Below are positions 1 through 9,924 of a stretch of 64,000 bases of DNA, piece by piece. Positions within the stretch are counted from its first letter, which is position 1. Each line of letters starts with the position of its first letter. The translations under genes were made by a program, and so were the position numbers. The stretch is from positions 1 through 64,000 of the forward strand of contig CAIMOX010000031.1 of NCBI GenBank assembly GCA_903843225.1. The letters are read 5' to 3'. This DNA comes from an uncultured Actinomycetes bacterium. GTDB lineage: Bacteria; Actinomycetota; Actinomycetes; Nanopelagicales; Nanopelagicaceae. The notes under the pieces are model-generated. The model worked only from the letters and a program-made list of their open reading frames with translations, was not told the origin of the DNA and searched no databases.

Positions 1-418
1 TGGTAAAGAAGCTGCTGAGGAAAAAGTTTTAGAAATTGTAAAAAATGAAGGTGTTGAATTTGTTGTACTCGCTCGTTATATGCAGATTCTCTCGGAGCGC
101 TTCTGCTCTGCGCTCAATGGTCGAATCATCAATATCCATCACTCATTCCTGCCTGGCTTCAAAGGAGCAAGGCCTTATCACCAAGCTCATGAGCGCGGCG
201 TAAAGATGATCGGTGCAAGTGCTCACTTCGTGACGCCGCAGTTAGATGAGGGTCCGATCATTACTCAGGATGTCACTCACGTGACTCACTCAGCGACACC
301 AGAAGATCTCATTGCTCTTGGTCGTGATATTGAACGCCGGGTCTTATCGCAGGCGGTAAAGCTCTATGCAGAAGATCGCATCTTTATCGTGGGTGCAAGA
401 ACAGTTATTTTCCAATAA
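1..418 (+). CDS. purU: Formyltetrahydrofolate deformylase, C-terminal part (5' end outside window)
   Basis: Hydrolyses 10-formyl-THF to formate and THF, supplying formate for purine synthesis and balancing one-carbon pools in the cytosol. The reading frame is open from base 2, so the N-terminal ACT domain lies outside the window. The visible part is the formyltransferase-fold catalytic domain. The NIHHSFLP block supplies the catalytic Asn and His, and LDEGPII supplies the catalytic Asp, in the order known for PurU and PurN. The protein ends about 30 residues later, as in full-length PurU. The first 70 bases are only about 31% G+C against about 49% in the next 70, which is unusual within one gene. 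The His-His spacing and ending favour PurU over PurN; a separate purN occurs at 18.6 kb. Confidence 0.93.
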   Translation, partial: GKEAAEEKVLEIVKNEGVEFVVLARYMQILSERFCSALNGRIINIHHSFLPGFKGARPYHQAHERGVKMIGASAHFVTPQLDEGPIITQDVTHVTHSATPEDLIALGRDIERRVLSQAVKLYAEDRIFIVGARTVIFQ

Positions 419-431
419 TCGCTTCAAATAC

Positions 432-507
432 TGGTGTCCCAGACGGGAGTTGAACCCGTGGCCTACCGCTTAGGAGGCGGTCGCTCTATCCACTGAGCTA
501 CTGGGAC
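432..507 (-). tRNA. tRNA-Arg, anticodon CCU
   Basis: On the minus strand a complete cloverleaf can be folded. The acceptor stem is GTCCCAG paired with CTGGGAC, followed by discriminator A and an encoded CCA end. The D arm begins AGCTCAGTGG, the anticodon loop is CTCCTAA (anticodon CCT, reads AGG), and the T arm contains GGTTCAACTCC. Total length is 76 nt including CCA. It sits in the spacer after purU and points towards it. Confidence 0.96.
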
Positions 508-670
508 CTGACTGTGCCAACTTTATCTGACTACTTTGACCAATATTCTCAGCCAATTCACCCACATTTGCGCGTGGAGTCAACCCTCGTTCTGAGGCTT
601 CTACCCATAGAATCAGATTTATAACCAGTGGGTAAGCATTGGTTCAATTCACGCTTATGAGGGGTCATCC

Positions 671-1534
671 ATGTTCAAGAAATTTACGAAGCTCGCACCG
701 GTCGTTCTCGCTGCCGGACTAGTTCTCTCTAGCTTCAGCACAGCGAACGCTGCCGTAGTCAAGCAGGGCACCAAGTGCACCACTGCCAAGGCAGTAAAGA
801 CCGTCGGTTCCGTGAAGTACACCTGCACCAGCAACCCAGCTGGCGCACCTGCTGGCCTTACATGGACCACAGCAGATTGCATCTCTGCCGCAAGTGCATA
901 TGTTGCAGCAAAGGGTCAATACGATGGCTTCACCACTTCACAGAACAGCACGCTAGCCGCTATTAAGGCTTCGATCGATGCCTCAAAGCACTCGATTGAT
1001 GTTCTGAACCAGGGAATCGCAGCGACAAAGACGAAGGAATATATCGTCGGCTATAACCATACTGTCTCACCTTCTGTGCCTATCAAAGTTGTCGGAGTCG
1101 ATGCTGCGCTCGCTGCGCTCAATACCCACCTCACAGATGTGACGGCAAAGCGTGATAACGCTGCAAAGCAGCGTGACCTCACCGCTACAACTCTCGCTGC
1201 AAAATACACCGCAACTCAGATTGCTGCCTGGGCTGCTAACCCAGTAACAGCCGTAAGTAATCCAGATGTGAACGTTCAAAACTACGGTAACTGGATTCGC
1301 GCCTACCAGGGTTATGACAAAGCAATCACCAGCGGTCAGAAAGATATTGCAAACTTGCAGAAGGTTCCTAATAACTTCCAAGCAAAGCTTGTCAAAGCTC
1401 AGGCCCAGATTGATGATATGACAAAGCGCTATAACGATGCGATTGCTAATCAACCAACTCAATCAGCGACAATCAAGGCTGCAGCAGATCAGGCGCTCTC
1501 CGTCCGTAAATCTGCCTGCAAGGTTGGTCTTTAA
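671..1534 (+). CDS. Secreted protein of unknown function with Cys-pair module
   Basis: Not recognised as a named family. The 287-residue product begins with a clear Sec signal peptide: KK at residues 3-4, a hydrophobic core, and a likely cut after ANA near residue 27. The mature N-terminus carries a short Lys/Cys module (G-T-K-C about 14 residues before Y-T-C), a pattern I associate with secreted proteins of small planktonic actinobacteria. The remainder is Ala/Lys/Gln-rich and helical in character, with long stretches compatible with coiled coil around residues 95-200, and it ends KSACKVGL. The start ATG follows GAGGGG at 659-664 with good spacing. The gene stands alone between tRNA-Arg and a convergent Rieske gene. 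It is probably extracytoplasmic and possibly envelope-associated; no enzymatic motif was seen. Confidence 0.75.
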   Translation: MFKKFTKLAPVVLAAGLVLSSFSTANAAVVKQGTKCTTAKAVKTVGSVKYTCTSNPAGAPAGLTWTTADCISAASAYVAAKGQYDGFTTSQNSTLAAIKASIDASKHSIDVLNQGIAATKTKEYIVGYNHTVSPSVPIKVVGVDAALAALNTHLTDVTAKRDNAAKQRDLTATTLAAKYTATQIAAWAANPVTAVSNPDVNVQNYGNWIRAYQGYDKAITSGQKDIANLQKVPNNFQAKLVKAQAQIDDMTKRYNDAIANQPTQSATIKAAADQALSVRKSACKVGL

Positions 1535-1545
1535 TTTATTACTGA

Positions 1546-1998
1546 TTAACCAATCGTAAGCGTCTTCAGGGTCGCGCTCGACGGATACTTCAATAGTGCC
1601 GTTCGAGCGGGGCCCTGAAGTACTTTTCCGGCCAAGGTGAATTGCGAACCATGTGCCGGGCAGAGCCACTGATTACCGTTCTGCATCACCGTCACACCAT
1701 TATGGGTGCAGCTTAAATTTAAGACTGTAAGACCTTTAACTCCTGCGGCAGTACGTACAACTGCGACTGATGAGCCATCTGAGAGATCGATAGTGATGGC
1801 ACCACCAACCTTCTTGAGTGCAGGATTCTTCGATAAATCAATATCGAGCTTGCCATCTTTGCGCTGCTTAATGCCCTGAGCAGCCACCGCAGCGGATGCG
1901 ATATCTGTTGAAAGACCAACGGCTAGAGCGATAGCTCCGCAAAGGAGTGCACGACGGCCAATCTGCCCAGTTCCGCTATCTGCCACGTGGTTATCCAT
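1546..1998 (-). CDS. Rieske [2Fe-2S] protein with Tat signal
   Basis: A 150-residue iron-sulphur electron-transfer protein. RRALLCG near residue 15 followed by a hydrophobic stretch is a twin-arginine signal, fitting export of a folded Fe-S protein. The cluster ligands are visible as C97-x-H99 (SCTHNG) and C113-x-x-H116 (CPAHGSQF), the two Rieske boxes. The second Cys of each box, which forms a disulphide in bc1-type Rieske proteins, is missing, so this is the simple ferredoxin-like/arsenite-oxidase-small-subunit style. No partner oxidoreductase gene is adjacent. It is divergent from the diguanylate cyclase with only about 40 bases between, and convergent with the upstream secreted protein. 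The partner and electron route cannot be told from the sequence. Confidence 0.88.
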   Translation of the reverse strand: MDNHVADSGTGQIGRRALLCGAIALAVGLSTDIASAAVAAQGIKQRKDGKLDIDLSKNPALKKVGGAITIDLSDGSSVAVVRTAAGVKGLTVLNLSCTHNGVTVMQNGNQWLCPAHGSQFTLAGKVLQGPARTALLKYPSSATLKTLTIG

Positions 1999-2039
1999 AA
2001 GCTCTATTTTCCTTCTCTAAAGTCGATTACCCTCACCCT

Positions 2040-3428
2040 GTGGCAATAGGTACTGGCCGAAGATATCTCACCTTGCGCCTTCTCGCAGTGGGATTACTAC
2101 TTCTGCATCTGGGAATCCGCTTAATCTTTCCACAGCCGACGATCTTCTCAGATCTCATCCTCTTTAATGCGATCGCTCTCTGCGCAGCCCTCTCGGCCTA
2201 TTACGCACCGCTCTTTAATGACCGCCTTGCGACAATCACTATCGGTCTCGCTTTGGGATGCTGGACCTTCGGATCTTGTATTAGCTCTTGGAACTCATTT
2301 ATGACCTTTCAGATCTGGCCACGCGGAACCGATATCGCATATGCACTGTTCTATCCGCTCATTCTCTTTGGAATGATTCGTGCGCTATCTGCAAAGCGTC
2401 GAGTGCGGGCCCTCGAGCTTCTCGATGTGCTAATCATCGCACTCGGTGTATCCGGTGTAATTGCATCGCTCTTATTAGCGCCAGCAATGGTCGCCTTCAC
2501 TGGTACACCGTTTACAGTCTTCCTCTCAATTCTTTATCCAATTGGAGACTGTGTCCTCCTTGCGATTGCCGTCGTTGCACTTATCTTCCAGCGAAGGGGG
2601 TTGAGATCAATCATTATGTTATTTGGCATCGCTATTTTTGCTGCTACCGATCTTTACTTCCTCTGGAAATCTGCGACTACTGGCTACGGGTTTGCATCGC
2701 TCATCGATGATGGGTGGGTTTTAAGTTTGCTGATCATCGCCGAATCGCTATGGCACAAAGGTGGAGAAGGTGAGCTCTCAGATCGCGTAACGGGAGTTGC
2801 GGCCACACTCGCACTTGTCGCCAGTGCGACGATTCTTGGCATAGCTGCGGTGAGACCACATTACTTCCCAACATTTGCACTGGTACCAGCGCTCATCACG
2901 ATCATGCTCGCCTTCTTGCGCATGTCCGTCGCACTTCGAGAGGCGCGACTTGCTCATAGCGATCGGGAGCTAGCGCGAATTGATGAACTCACCGGGTTAG
3001 CCAACCGACGGAGATTTCTTGCCGAAGTAGAGATCCTCGAGCGTAAGGAGGGGACGCTTCTGATCCTAGATTTAGATGGGTTTAAACAGATTAACGATTC
3101 GATGGGACACGATGTCGGAGATCAACTGCTGCGACAGATCTCACTGCGATTTTCCAGATCACTCTCCCACGGCGCGTTGATCGCGCGGCTTGGTGGTGAT
3201 GAATTCGGCGTCATCATCTACGGAGACGAATCGCACGGTGTTGAAGTTGCTCAAGCCCTACTTGCATCGGTCAGTTATCCCATCACACTTGCTTCGGGTA
3301 GTACTGCAATCGGGGTAAGCATTGGGCGAGTGCGAAGTGATGGTAAAGGCGATTTGTTAAAACGTGCAGATAGAGCAATGTATGAAGCGAAACGAAGTAG
3401 TGCCGGGATCGTGCTCGCTCGAGATTAA
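2040..3428 (+). CDS. Membrane-anchored diguanylate cyclase (GGDEF)
   Basis: Makes cyclic-di-GMP from two GTP. Residues about 10-295 form eight or so hydrophobic segments, a membrane sensor region without a recognised ligand domain. A short linker leads to a GGDEF domain (about 305-460). DELTGLANRRRF at 315-326 marks the domain start and GGDEF is at 385-389, intact. The RxxD inhibitory site that normally lies just upstream of GGDEF is replaced by LSHG, so product feedback through the I-site is not expected. The GTG start has no Shine-Dalgarno sequence. A TACCCT box at 2028-2033 would put transcription start at or next to the GTG, so a leaderless message is possible; in-frame TTG (2073) and GTG (2088) codons are alternatives. 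Confidence 0.9.
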   Translation: MAIGTGRRYLTLRLLAVGLLLLHLGIRLIFPQPTIFSDLILFNAIALCAALSAYYAPLFNDRLATITIGLALGCWTFGSCISSWNSFMTFQIWPRGTDIAYALFYPLILFGMIRALSAKRRVRALELLDVLIIALGVSGVIASLLLAPAMVAFTGTPFTVFLSILYPIGDCVLLAIAVVALIFQRRGLRSIIMLFGIAIFAATDLYFLWKSATTGYGFASLIDDGWVLSLLIIAESLWHKGGEGELSDRVTGVAATLALVASATILGIAAVRPHYFPTFALVPALITIMLAFLRMSVALREARLAHSDRELARIDELTGLANRRRFLAEVEILERKEGTLLILDLDGFKQINDSMGHDVGDQLLRQISLRFSRSLSHGALIARLGGDEFGVIIYGDESHGVEVAQALLASVSYPITLASGSTAIGVSIGRVRSDGKGDLLKRADRAMYEAKRSSAGIVLARD

Positions 3429-3433
3429 GGTTC

Positions 3434-4792
3434 CTACTCCGGCTTCTCTGGTTTGCGGGCCTTAATTTCTTCTAAGCGAACCAATGATTCGATTCGCTCG
3501 CTAGCATGGTTCACAATCTGAGCCGGATAATCATGAAGGTAACCATCTAAGACGTTCCATGGTTCGTGAATATCTGGAGCTGCAAGATGGCGAAGCTCTG
3601 GTAGATACTTTCGGATGTAATCACCATTCTCATCGAAGCGTTTGCCTTGCTCAATCGGGTTAAAGACGCGGTAATACGGCGAGGCATCGGTGCCGGTACC
3701 GGCGGTCCATTGCCAGCCATGGGAGTTAGAGGCAACATCCCAATCGACTAGATGCTCCTTGAAGAAATCTGCTCCGAGTTGCCACTCTAAGTGAAGATCC
3801 TTTACTAAAAATGAAGCGACAACCATACGTGTTCGGTTGTGCATCCACCCTTCGAGGACGAGCTGGCGCATGGCGGCATCAACGAATGGGTAGCCAGTTT
3901 TGCCTTCACACCAAGCGCGAAACTTATCCCCTGGCTTGTCATATCTCATCGCGGCAAATTGCGGTGCGTAGTAATCATTTACGGTATGGGGGTTATGGTG
4001 AAGTACATCGCCATAAAACTCGCGCCACGCGAGTTCTTTACGATATGTGTCGTGAGCCTTTGTTTGATTCAGCTCTGCAAGCAGTGTGCGCGGATGAATC
4101 TCTCCCCATTTGAGGTGCGCACTCAACTTGCTGGTGCCATCGATCCCGGCGAAGTTTCGTCTTTCGTCATATTGATCGAGGCTATTCTCTTTAAACCAAG
4201 CCCACCGCTCAAAGGCTGCTTCTTCACCGGCAGGTGTGACATTCACATCAGCTGGCATCTCCCAACTAGGGAAGCTGCGATCTGATTCGCTCGGTGTAAC
4301 GGTAGGAATCTCGACTGGTGTTGGGGCGGGATCACGCCAACCATGTGCGAGCCAGGCTTTGTAAAACGGTGTGTAGACCCGGTACGGAGTGCCATCACTT
4401 GGCTTACGGACACGACCCGGTGCTACTGCATACGGACCACCGGTTCGGATTAATTGAATTCCGGAGGCTTCAACTCGTTCATCGCGCGCTTTGCCATATG
4501 GCTCGAACTCTTCTGAAATATGTACTTCTTTTGCATCATAACGCTTCATCAAATCCTGTAGCACAGTGACTTGATCTCCCACCATTGCATGGAGTGAGTG
4601 ACCAAGAGCGCGATCGAGTTCGCGAATCGATTGGCTCATATATGCCAAGCGCTTTCCACCACTCTGGGTATTCTGCTTGGGATCAAGGATAAAGACCGGA
4701 ACTATTTCATCACCAGCTGCGATTGCAGCGTTCAGCGCAGGGTGATCCGAGATCCGAAGATCTCGGCGAAACCAGATGATAGAGCGAGTCAC
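3434..4792 (-). CDS. phr: Deoxyribodipyrimidine photolyase (cryptochrome/photolyase family)
   Basis: Light-driven repair of cyclobutane pyrimidine dimers in DNA, with FAD as cofactor. The 452-residue length is typical of class I photolyases. The N-terminal alpha/beta antenna domain starts with WFRRDLRISDH (7-17). The C-terminal FAD domain shows WREFY, EGWMHNRTRM, a WQWTAGTG-type block and the YYRVFNP/KYLPEL end, all hallmarks of the family. It is convergent with the diguanylate cyclase (5 nt apart) and lies about 30 nt beyond the citrate synthase gene on the same strand. A CarH-like photosensory regulator is encoded at 41-42 kb; photolyase genes are common targets of such regulators, but no operator is visible here. 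CPD versus 6-4 specificity is judged by overall class I likeness only. Confidence 0.93.
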   Translation of the reverse strand: MTRSIIWFRRDLRISDHPALNAAIAAGDEIVPVFILDPKQNTQSGGKRLAYMSQSIRELDRALGHSLHAMVGDQVTVLQDLMKRYDAKEVHISEEFEPYGKARDERVEASGIQLIRTGGPYAVAPGRVRKPSDGTPYRVYTPFYKAWLAHGWRDPAPTPVEIPTVTPSESDRSFPSWEMPADVNVTPAGEEAAFERWAWFKENSLDQYDERRNFAGIDGTSKLSAHLKWGEIHPRTLLAELNQTKAHDTYRKELAWREFYGDVLHHNPHTVNDYYAPQFAAMRYDKPGDKFRAWCEGKTGYPFVDAAMRQLVLEGWMHNRTRMVVASFLVKDLHLEWQLGADFFKEHLVDWDVASNSHGWQWTAGTGTDASPYYRVFNPIEQGKRFDENGDYIRKYLPELRHLAAPDIHEPWNVLDGYLHDYPAQIVNHASERIESLVRLEEIKARKPEKPE

Positions 4793-4823
4793 GCAACTAT
4801 CCTCTCACGCAAGTGGTGGAGTG

Positions 4824-5939
4824 TTAGTGGTGAAGTTGCTCTACTGATGCGTCCCAGCCCTTGACCTGATCAGGTTTGCGTGGGCCATGACCGATATAGC
4901 GAGCTGATGGACGCACAAGGCGGCCAGTCTTCTTCTGTTCCAAGATATGTGCAGACCAGCCAGCGGTACGGGCTGCGGTAAACATTGATGTGAACATCGG
5001 TCCAGGAACCTGAGCAAAATCGAGGACGATCGCAGCCCAGAATTCTACGTTCGTCTCAAGAACGCGCTCCGGATGGCGCTCATGCAACTCAGCAAGCGCC
5101 GCCTTCTCAAGTGCCACGGCAACTTCATAACGCGGTGCACCAAGCTCCTGTGCGGTACGACGAAGTGTGCGAGCACGTGGATCTTCAGCACGGTAGACGC
5201 GGTGACCAAATCCCATCAAGCGTTCGCCGCGATCCATAATTCCCTTAACGTATGCGCGAGCATCGCCCATCTTCTCGACATCTTCGATCATGCCAAGTAC
5301 ACGTGAAGGTGCACCACCATGCAACGGTCCAGACATCGCACCGATTGCACCAGAGAGTGATGCCGCAACATCTGCCCCAGTTGAAGCAATGACACGTGCC
5401 GTAAATGTTGAAGCATTCATTCCATGCTCAGCTGCTGATGAGAAGTAGGCATCGATTGCGCGAACGTGAAGTGGATCAGGCTCGCCGCGCCAACGAATCA
5501 TCATGCGCTCAACAACGGTGTGCGCCTTATCAACCTCAGACTGAGGAACCATTGGCAAGATCTGTCCGCGAGCAGATTGAGCGACATACGAGAGCACCAT
5601 GACTGATGCGCGTGCGAGATTGCTACGAGCTTCTTCATCAGAGATATCAAGGAGTGGCTTAAATCCCCAGGCAGGTGCGAGCATCGCGATCGCAGATTGC
5701 ACATCGACACGAATATCGCCGGAGTGCACTGGAAGTGGGAACGGCTCTGCAGGTGGTAGTCCTGGGTTAAATTCATCATCAACGAGCAAGCCCCAGACAT
5801 TTCCAAAGCTGACGCGACCGACTAGATCATCGATATCGACGCCACGATATCGAAGGGCGCTGCCCTCTTTATCGGGCTCGGCGATCGTCGATTCGAAGGC
5901 GATGACGCCCTCTAGTCCAGGCTTGAAATCTTCTGACAC
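4824..5939 (-). CDS. citA: Citrate synthase (actinobacterial CitA type)
   Basis: Condenses oxaloacetate and acetyl-CoA to citrate, the entry step of the TCA cycle. At about 370 residues it is the short type without the N-terminal extension of GltA. Family blocks are clear: FEST.IAEPDK at the N-terminus, GPLHGGAPSRV with the first catalytic His, MGFGHRVYRAEDPRA with the second, and a C-terminal RLVRPSARYIG. I chose GTG at 5939 because GGGAG lies 5 nt upstream and the product then begins SEDFKPGLEG like its relatives; an ATG four codons further upstream (5951) is also open but lacks a ribosome site. Other TCA genes (icd, mdh, sucCD) are elsewhere in the window. Confidence 0.93.
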   Translation of the reverse strand: MSEDFKPGLEGVIAFESTIAEPDKEGSALRYRGVDIDDLVGRVSFGNVWGLLVDDEFNPGLPPAEPFPLPVHSGDIRVDVQSAIAMLAPAWGFKPLLDISDEEARSNLARASVMVLSYVAQSARGQILPMVPQSEVDKAHTVVERMMIRWRGEPDPLHVRAIDAYFSSAAEHGMNASTFTARVIASTGADVAASLSGAIGAMSGPLHGGAPSRVLGMIEDVEKMGDARAYVKGIMDRGERLMGFGHRVYRAEDPRARTLRRTAQELGAPRYEVAVALEKAALAELHERHPERVLETNVEFWAAIVLDFAQVPGPMFTSMFTAARTAGWSAHILEQKKTGRLVRPSARYIGHGPRKPDQVKGWDASVEQLHH

Positions 5940-6039
5940 GGCTTCTCCCAATCGCAGGCGGCCACAACTGGCCGGTAACAGACCCTAGGTTGGCATTGAC
6001 CCGCTCGAATCGCAAGCAAACACTTCCAAGTAGCCCCGC

Positions 6040-7899
<1,860 letters not shown>

Positions 7900-7900
<1 letters not shown>

Positions 7901-7980
7901 TGAGTTACAAAGTTCGTAGGCTTGTGACGCTCGCTGTTTTAGCCGGTGTCTTCTTACTTGTGCTCATAAAAAGCCACTAA
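7900..7980 (+). CDS. 26-aa single-span membrane micro-protein, coupled to serC
   Basis: A short ORF whose ATG overlaps the serC stop codon as TAATG, the arrangement seen at coupled genes throughout this window. The product is MSYKVRRLVTLAVLAG followed by ten residues ending IKSH. It has a positively charged start (K4, R6, R7), one uninterrupted hydrophobic segment of about 16 residues and a charged end, so it would insert with its N-terminus inside. Its last 27 nt overlap the 3' end of the convergent MFS gene. No family was recognised. Expression is plausible because of the overlap, but the hydrophobic appearance could be chance. Confidence 0.4.
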
Positions 7981-9222
7981 TACATCGTCGACTTTCACGC
8001 TCTCGGGTGTCGTCAATTTGTGGCGCAGGAATAAGTAAGTAACTAACGGTGTGAGCGCGGTGATGGCGCCGCAGAGAGCGATCGTCTCTCGTACTCCGAT
8101 TTGGGTACAGAGCCAACCAATCAGTGGTGATCCAAAGGGTGTGCCACCCATAAAGACCATCAGGTAGAGACCCATGATGCGACCCCGGATAGCTGGATCT
8201 GAGTGGCCTTGCACATAAGAGTTCGCTGAGATCATCATCGTCAACGCCAACATTCCTACGATCGGTAGCGCTAGGGCGTAGGTCAAATAGCGCGGTGCGA
8301 AGGCAATCGCTGTGAGGCCGGCGCCAAAGATCACTGCGAATCGAAGAATAAAGCGGACGTCACGGCGCATATCTAATCTGGCTGAAATAATTGCTGCGCT
8401 GAGTGATCCAATTGCAAGGATCGTGCCTAGGAAGCCATAAGTTGCAGCCCCCTTGTGGAAGATCTGGGTTGCCATAAGCGCGTTATAGATCTGGAAGTTC
8501 AGGCCAAAAGTTCCGGTAAAGAAGACGGTAATCATGACAGCGAGGATGTCCGGCCGCGCCCGGACATAATGTAGAGCCTGCTTCGCCTTAGCGCTCGTCC
8601 GAACCTTCTCTTCAATAAAGAGATCTGATTCTCGGATCACCAATAACGACCAAATAACGAAGAGATATGAGGCGGCATTGAAGAGAAATGAAGGGCCGGT
8701 ATGAAAAGCGGCAATCAGAAGTCCCGAGACACCAGGTCCAATCAAACGCCCCATATTAAAGTTGGCAGAGTTGAGGCTGACGGCGTTTGCGAGATCGCTC
8801 TTTCCAACCATCTCTGAGGTAAATGCTTGGCGAACTGGCGCATCAAGTGAGCCAAAAGCTCCTAAGAGAAAGGCAAGTACAAAGACATGCCAAAGCTTGA
8901 CGTGATGAGTGATGACGAGCAGCCCAAGAATGAAAGAGGTAAGACCGGCACCGAGATTAGTAATGAGCAAGAGCTTGCGCTTACTTATCCGATCAGCGAG
9001 AGAGCCGGCGTAGAGAGAGAAAATCAATGAGGGCAGAAACTGAATACCAGTCACAAGTCCAAGATCACGGCCGCTATGCGTCAGCTCGAGTACAAGCCAA
9101 TCTTGCGCAACACGTTGAGCCCACCCGCCGATGTTTGAGACGAGGTTAGAGGCGAAGATTAAGCGAAAGTTGCGGTGGCGAAAGGATCGAAGTGATCCAG
9201 TCTCTCGAATAACGAATGCCAC
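7954..9222 (-). CDS. MFS transporter (drug/siderophore-exporter-like)
   Basis: A 422-residue major facilitator with about 12 membrane spans. The N-terminus reads SLRSFRHRNFRLIFASNLVSNIGGWAQ-like, typical of the MFS_3/EntS-like exporters, followed by WLVLELT and the loop motif GSLADRISKRKLL between TM2 and TM3. The C-terminal tail (about 20 residues) is polar. No binding-specific residues can be named, so the substrate is unknown. It is convergent with serC and its micro-ORF, and divergent from the DUF2530 gene. The nearby cspA and DUF2530 genes suggest a conserved small-gene neighbourhood rather than an efflux operon. Confidence 0.85.
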   Translation of the reverse strand: MAFVIRETGSLRSFRHRNFRLIFASNLVSNIGGWAQRVAQDWLVLELTHSGRDLGLVTGIQFLPSLIFSLYAGSLADRISKRKLLLITNLGAGLTSFILGLLVITHHVKLWHVFVLAFLLGAFGSLDAPVRQAFTSEMVGKSDLANAVSLNSANFNMGRLIGPGVSGLLIAAFHTGPSFLFNAASYLFVIWSLLVIRESDLFIEEKVRTSAKAKQALHYVRARPDILAVMITVFFTGTFGLNFQIYNALMATQIFHKGAATYGFLGTILAIGSLSAAIISARLDMRRDVRFILRFAVIFGAGLTAIAFAPRYLTYALALPIVGMLALTMMISANSYVQGHSDPAIRGRIMGLYLMVFMGGTPFGSPLIGWLCTQIGVRETIALCGAITALTPLVTYLFLRHKLTTPESVKVDDVLVAFYEHK

Positions 9223-9256
9223 CTGATAATTCTAGTCCTGGATGTAGAGTGGAGCC

Positions 9257-9433
9257 ATGAGAGAGACCGTGACAGTCTTAATAGTTGGTATTTCGCTGTG
9301 GGTCGTTGCGCTGGTGATTGAGATAGCGCGAAGCGCCCCCTCAAATCAGATCTGGATCTGTATTGGTGGAGCGCTTCTTGGATTACTTGGTCTTCGATAC
9401 TCAGTTCGACGAATTCGTCGCGAAAGTAAGTAA
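9257..9433 (+). CDS. Small two-span membrane protein, DUF2530-like
   Basis: A 58-codon ORF, ATG at 9257 just after GGAG, stop TAA at 9431-9433; an in-frame TAG just upstream fixes the 5' limit. The product has two hydrophobic stretches (residues about 6-23 and 33-47) separated by a polar turn, with WIC-I-GG-LLGLLGLRY in the second and a basic tail RRIRRESK. This WxxC...GLFGL-Y-RRR pattern is that of DUF2530, a short actinobacterial membrane protein found near cold-shock and DUF3027 genes, and here cspA and DUF3027 follow. Function is unknown. It is divergent from the MFS gene and convergent with the cold-shock gene. Confidence 0.75.
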   Translation: MRETVTVLIVGISLWVVALVIEIARSAPSNQIWICIGGALLGLLGLRYSVRRIRRESK

Positions 9434-9440
9434 TCGAGGA

Positions 9441-9824
9441 TTAACCCTCGATCTGTGCAGCAATTCCTTTAAGTACTTTTCCAAGGCGTGCAGCATCTGG
9501 TCCTGATGGATGACGGCCATGACGTAGGCCATTACCGACCTTATCGAGCATCTTGATGGTATCTTCGATAATCGTTGCAAGATCATCAGCATTGATACGG
9601 GTATTCGCTACAACTGAAGTCGATTCATCAATGATGCGTACGGAGAGCGCCTGTGGTCCTTTGCGACCTTCAGCAATGCCGAACTCAAGCTTGGTACCTG
9701 GCTTAATTGTTGTGACGCCGGCAGGAAGTGCATCCGATGCCAAGTAGACATCTTCGCCCTCTTCATTGGAGATAAAACCAAAACCCTTTTCAAGGCTAAA
9801 CCATTTAACGCGGCCAATAGGCAT
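9441..9824 (-). CDS. Cold-shock-domain protein with C-terminal extension
   Basis: A 127-residue nucleic-acid-binding protein. Residues 1-66 are a cold-shock domain, with RNP1 KGFGFIS (13-19) and an RNP2-like DVYLASDAL. Residues about 70-127 are an extra helical tail found in the actinobacterial cspB-type protein next to DUF3027; the tail has no known domain. It probably acts as an RNA chaperone or transcription antiterminator. The DUF3027 gene lies upstream on the same strand across a 100-nt spacer in which I see no clear promoter or hairpin. Confidence 0.9.
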   Translation of the reverse strand: MPIGRVKWFSLEKGFGFISNEEGEDVYLASDALPAGVTTIKPGTKLEFGIAEGRKGPQALSVRIIDESTSVVANTRINADDLATIIEDTIKMLDKVGNGLRHGRHPSGPDAARLGKVLKGIAAQIEG

Positions 9825-9924
9825 CGGCTACTCCTTTCAAGAGTTCTTACTCGGGACGGTTGGTGCAAGAGGGATAGTTTAACGGATATTTCAGGAGTGG
9901 ATCAAAGAGATGGGGCGAGATTGA

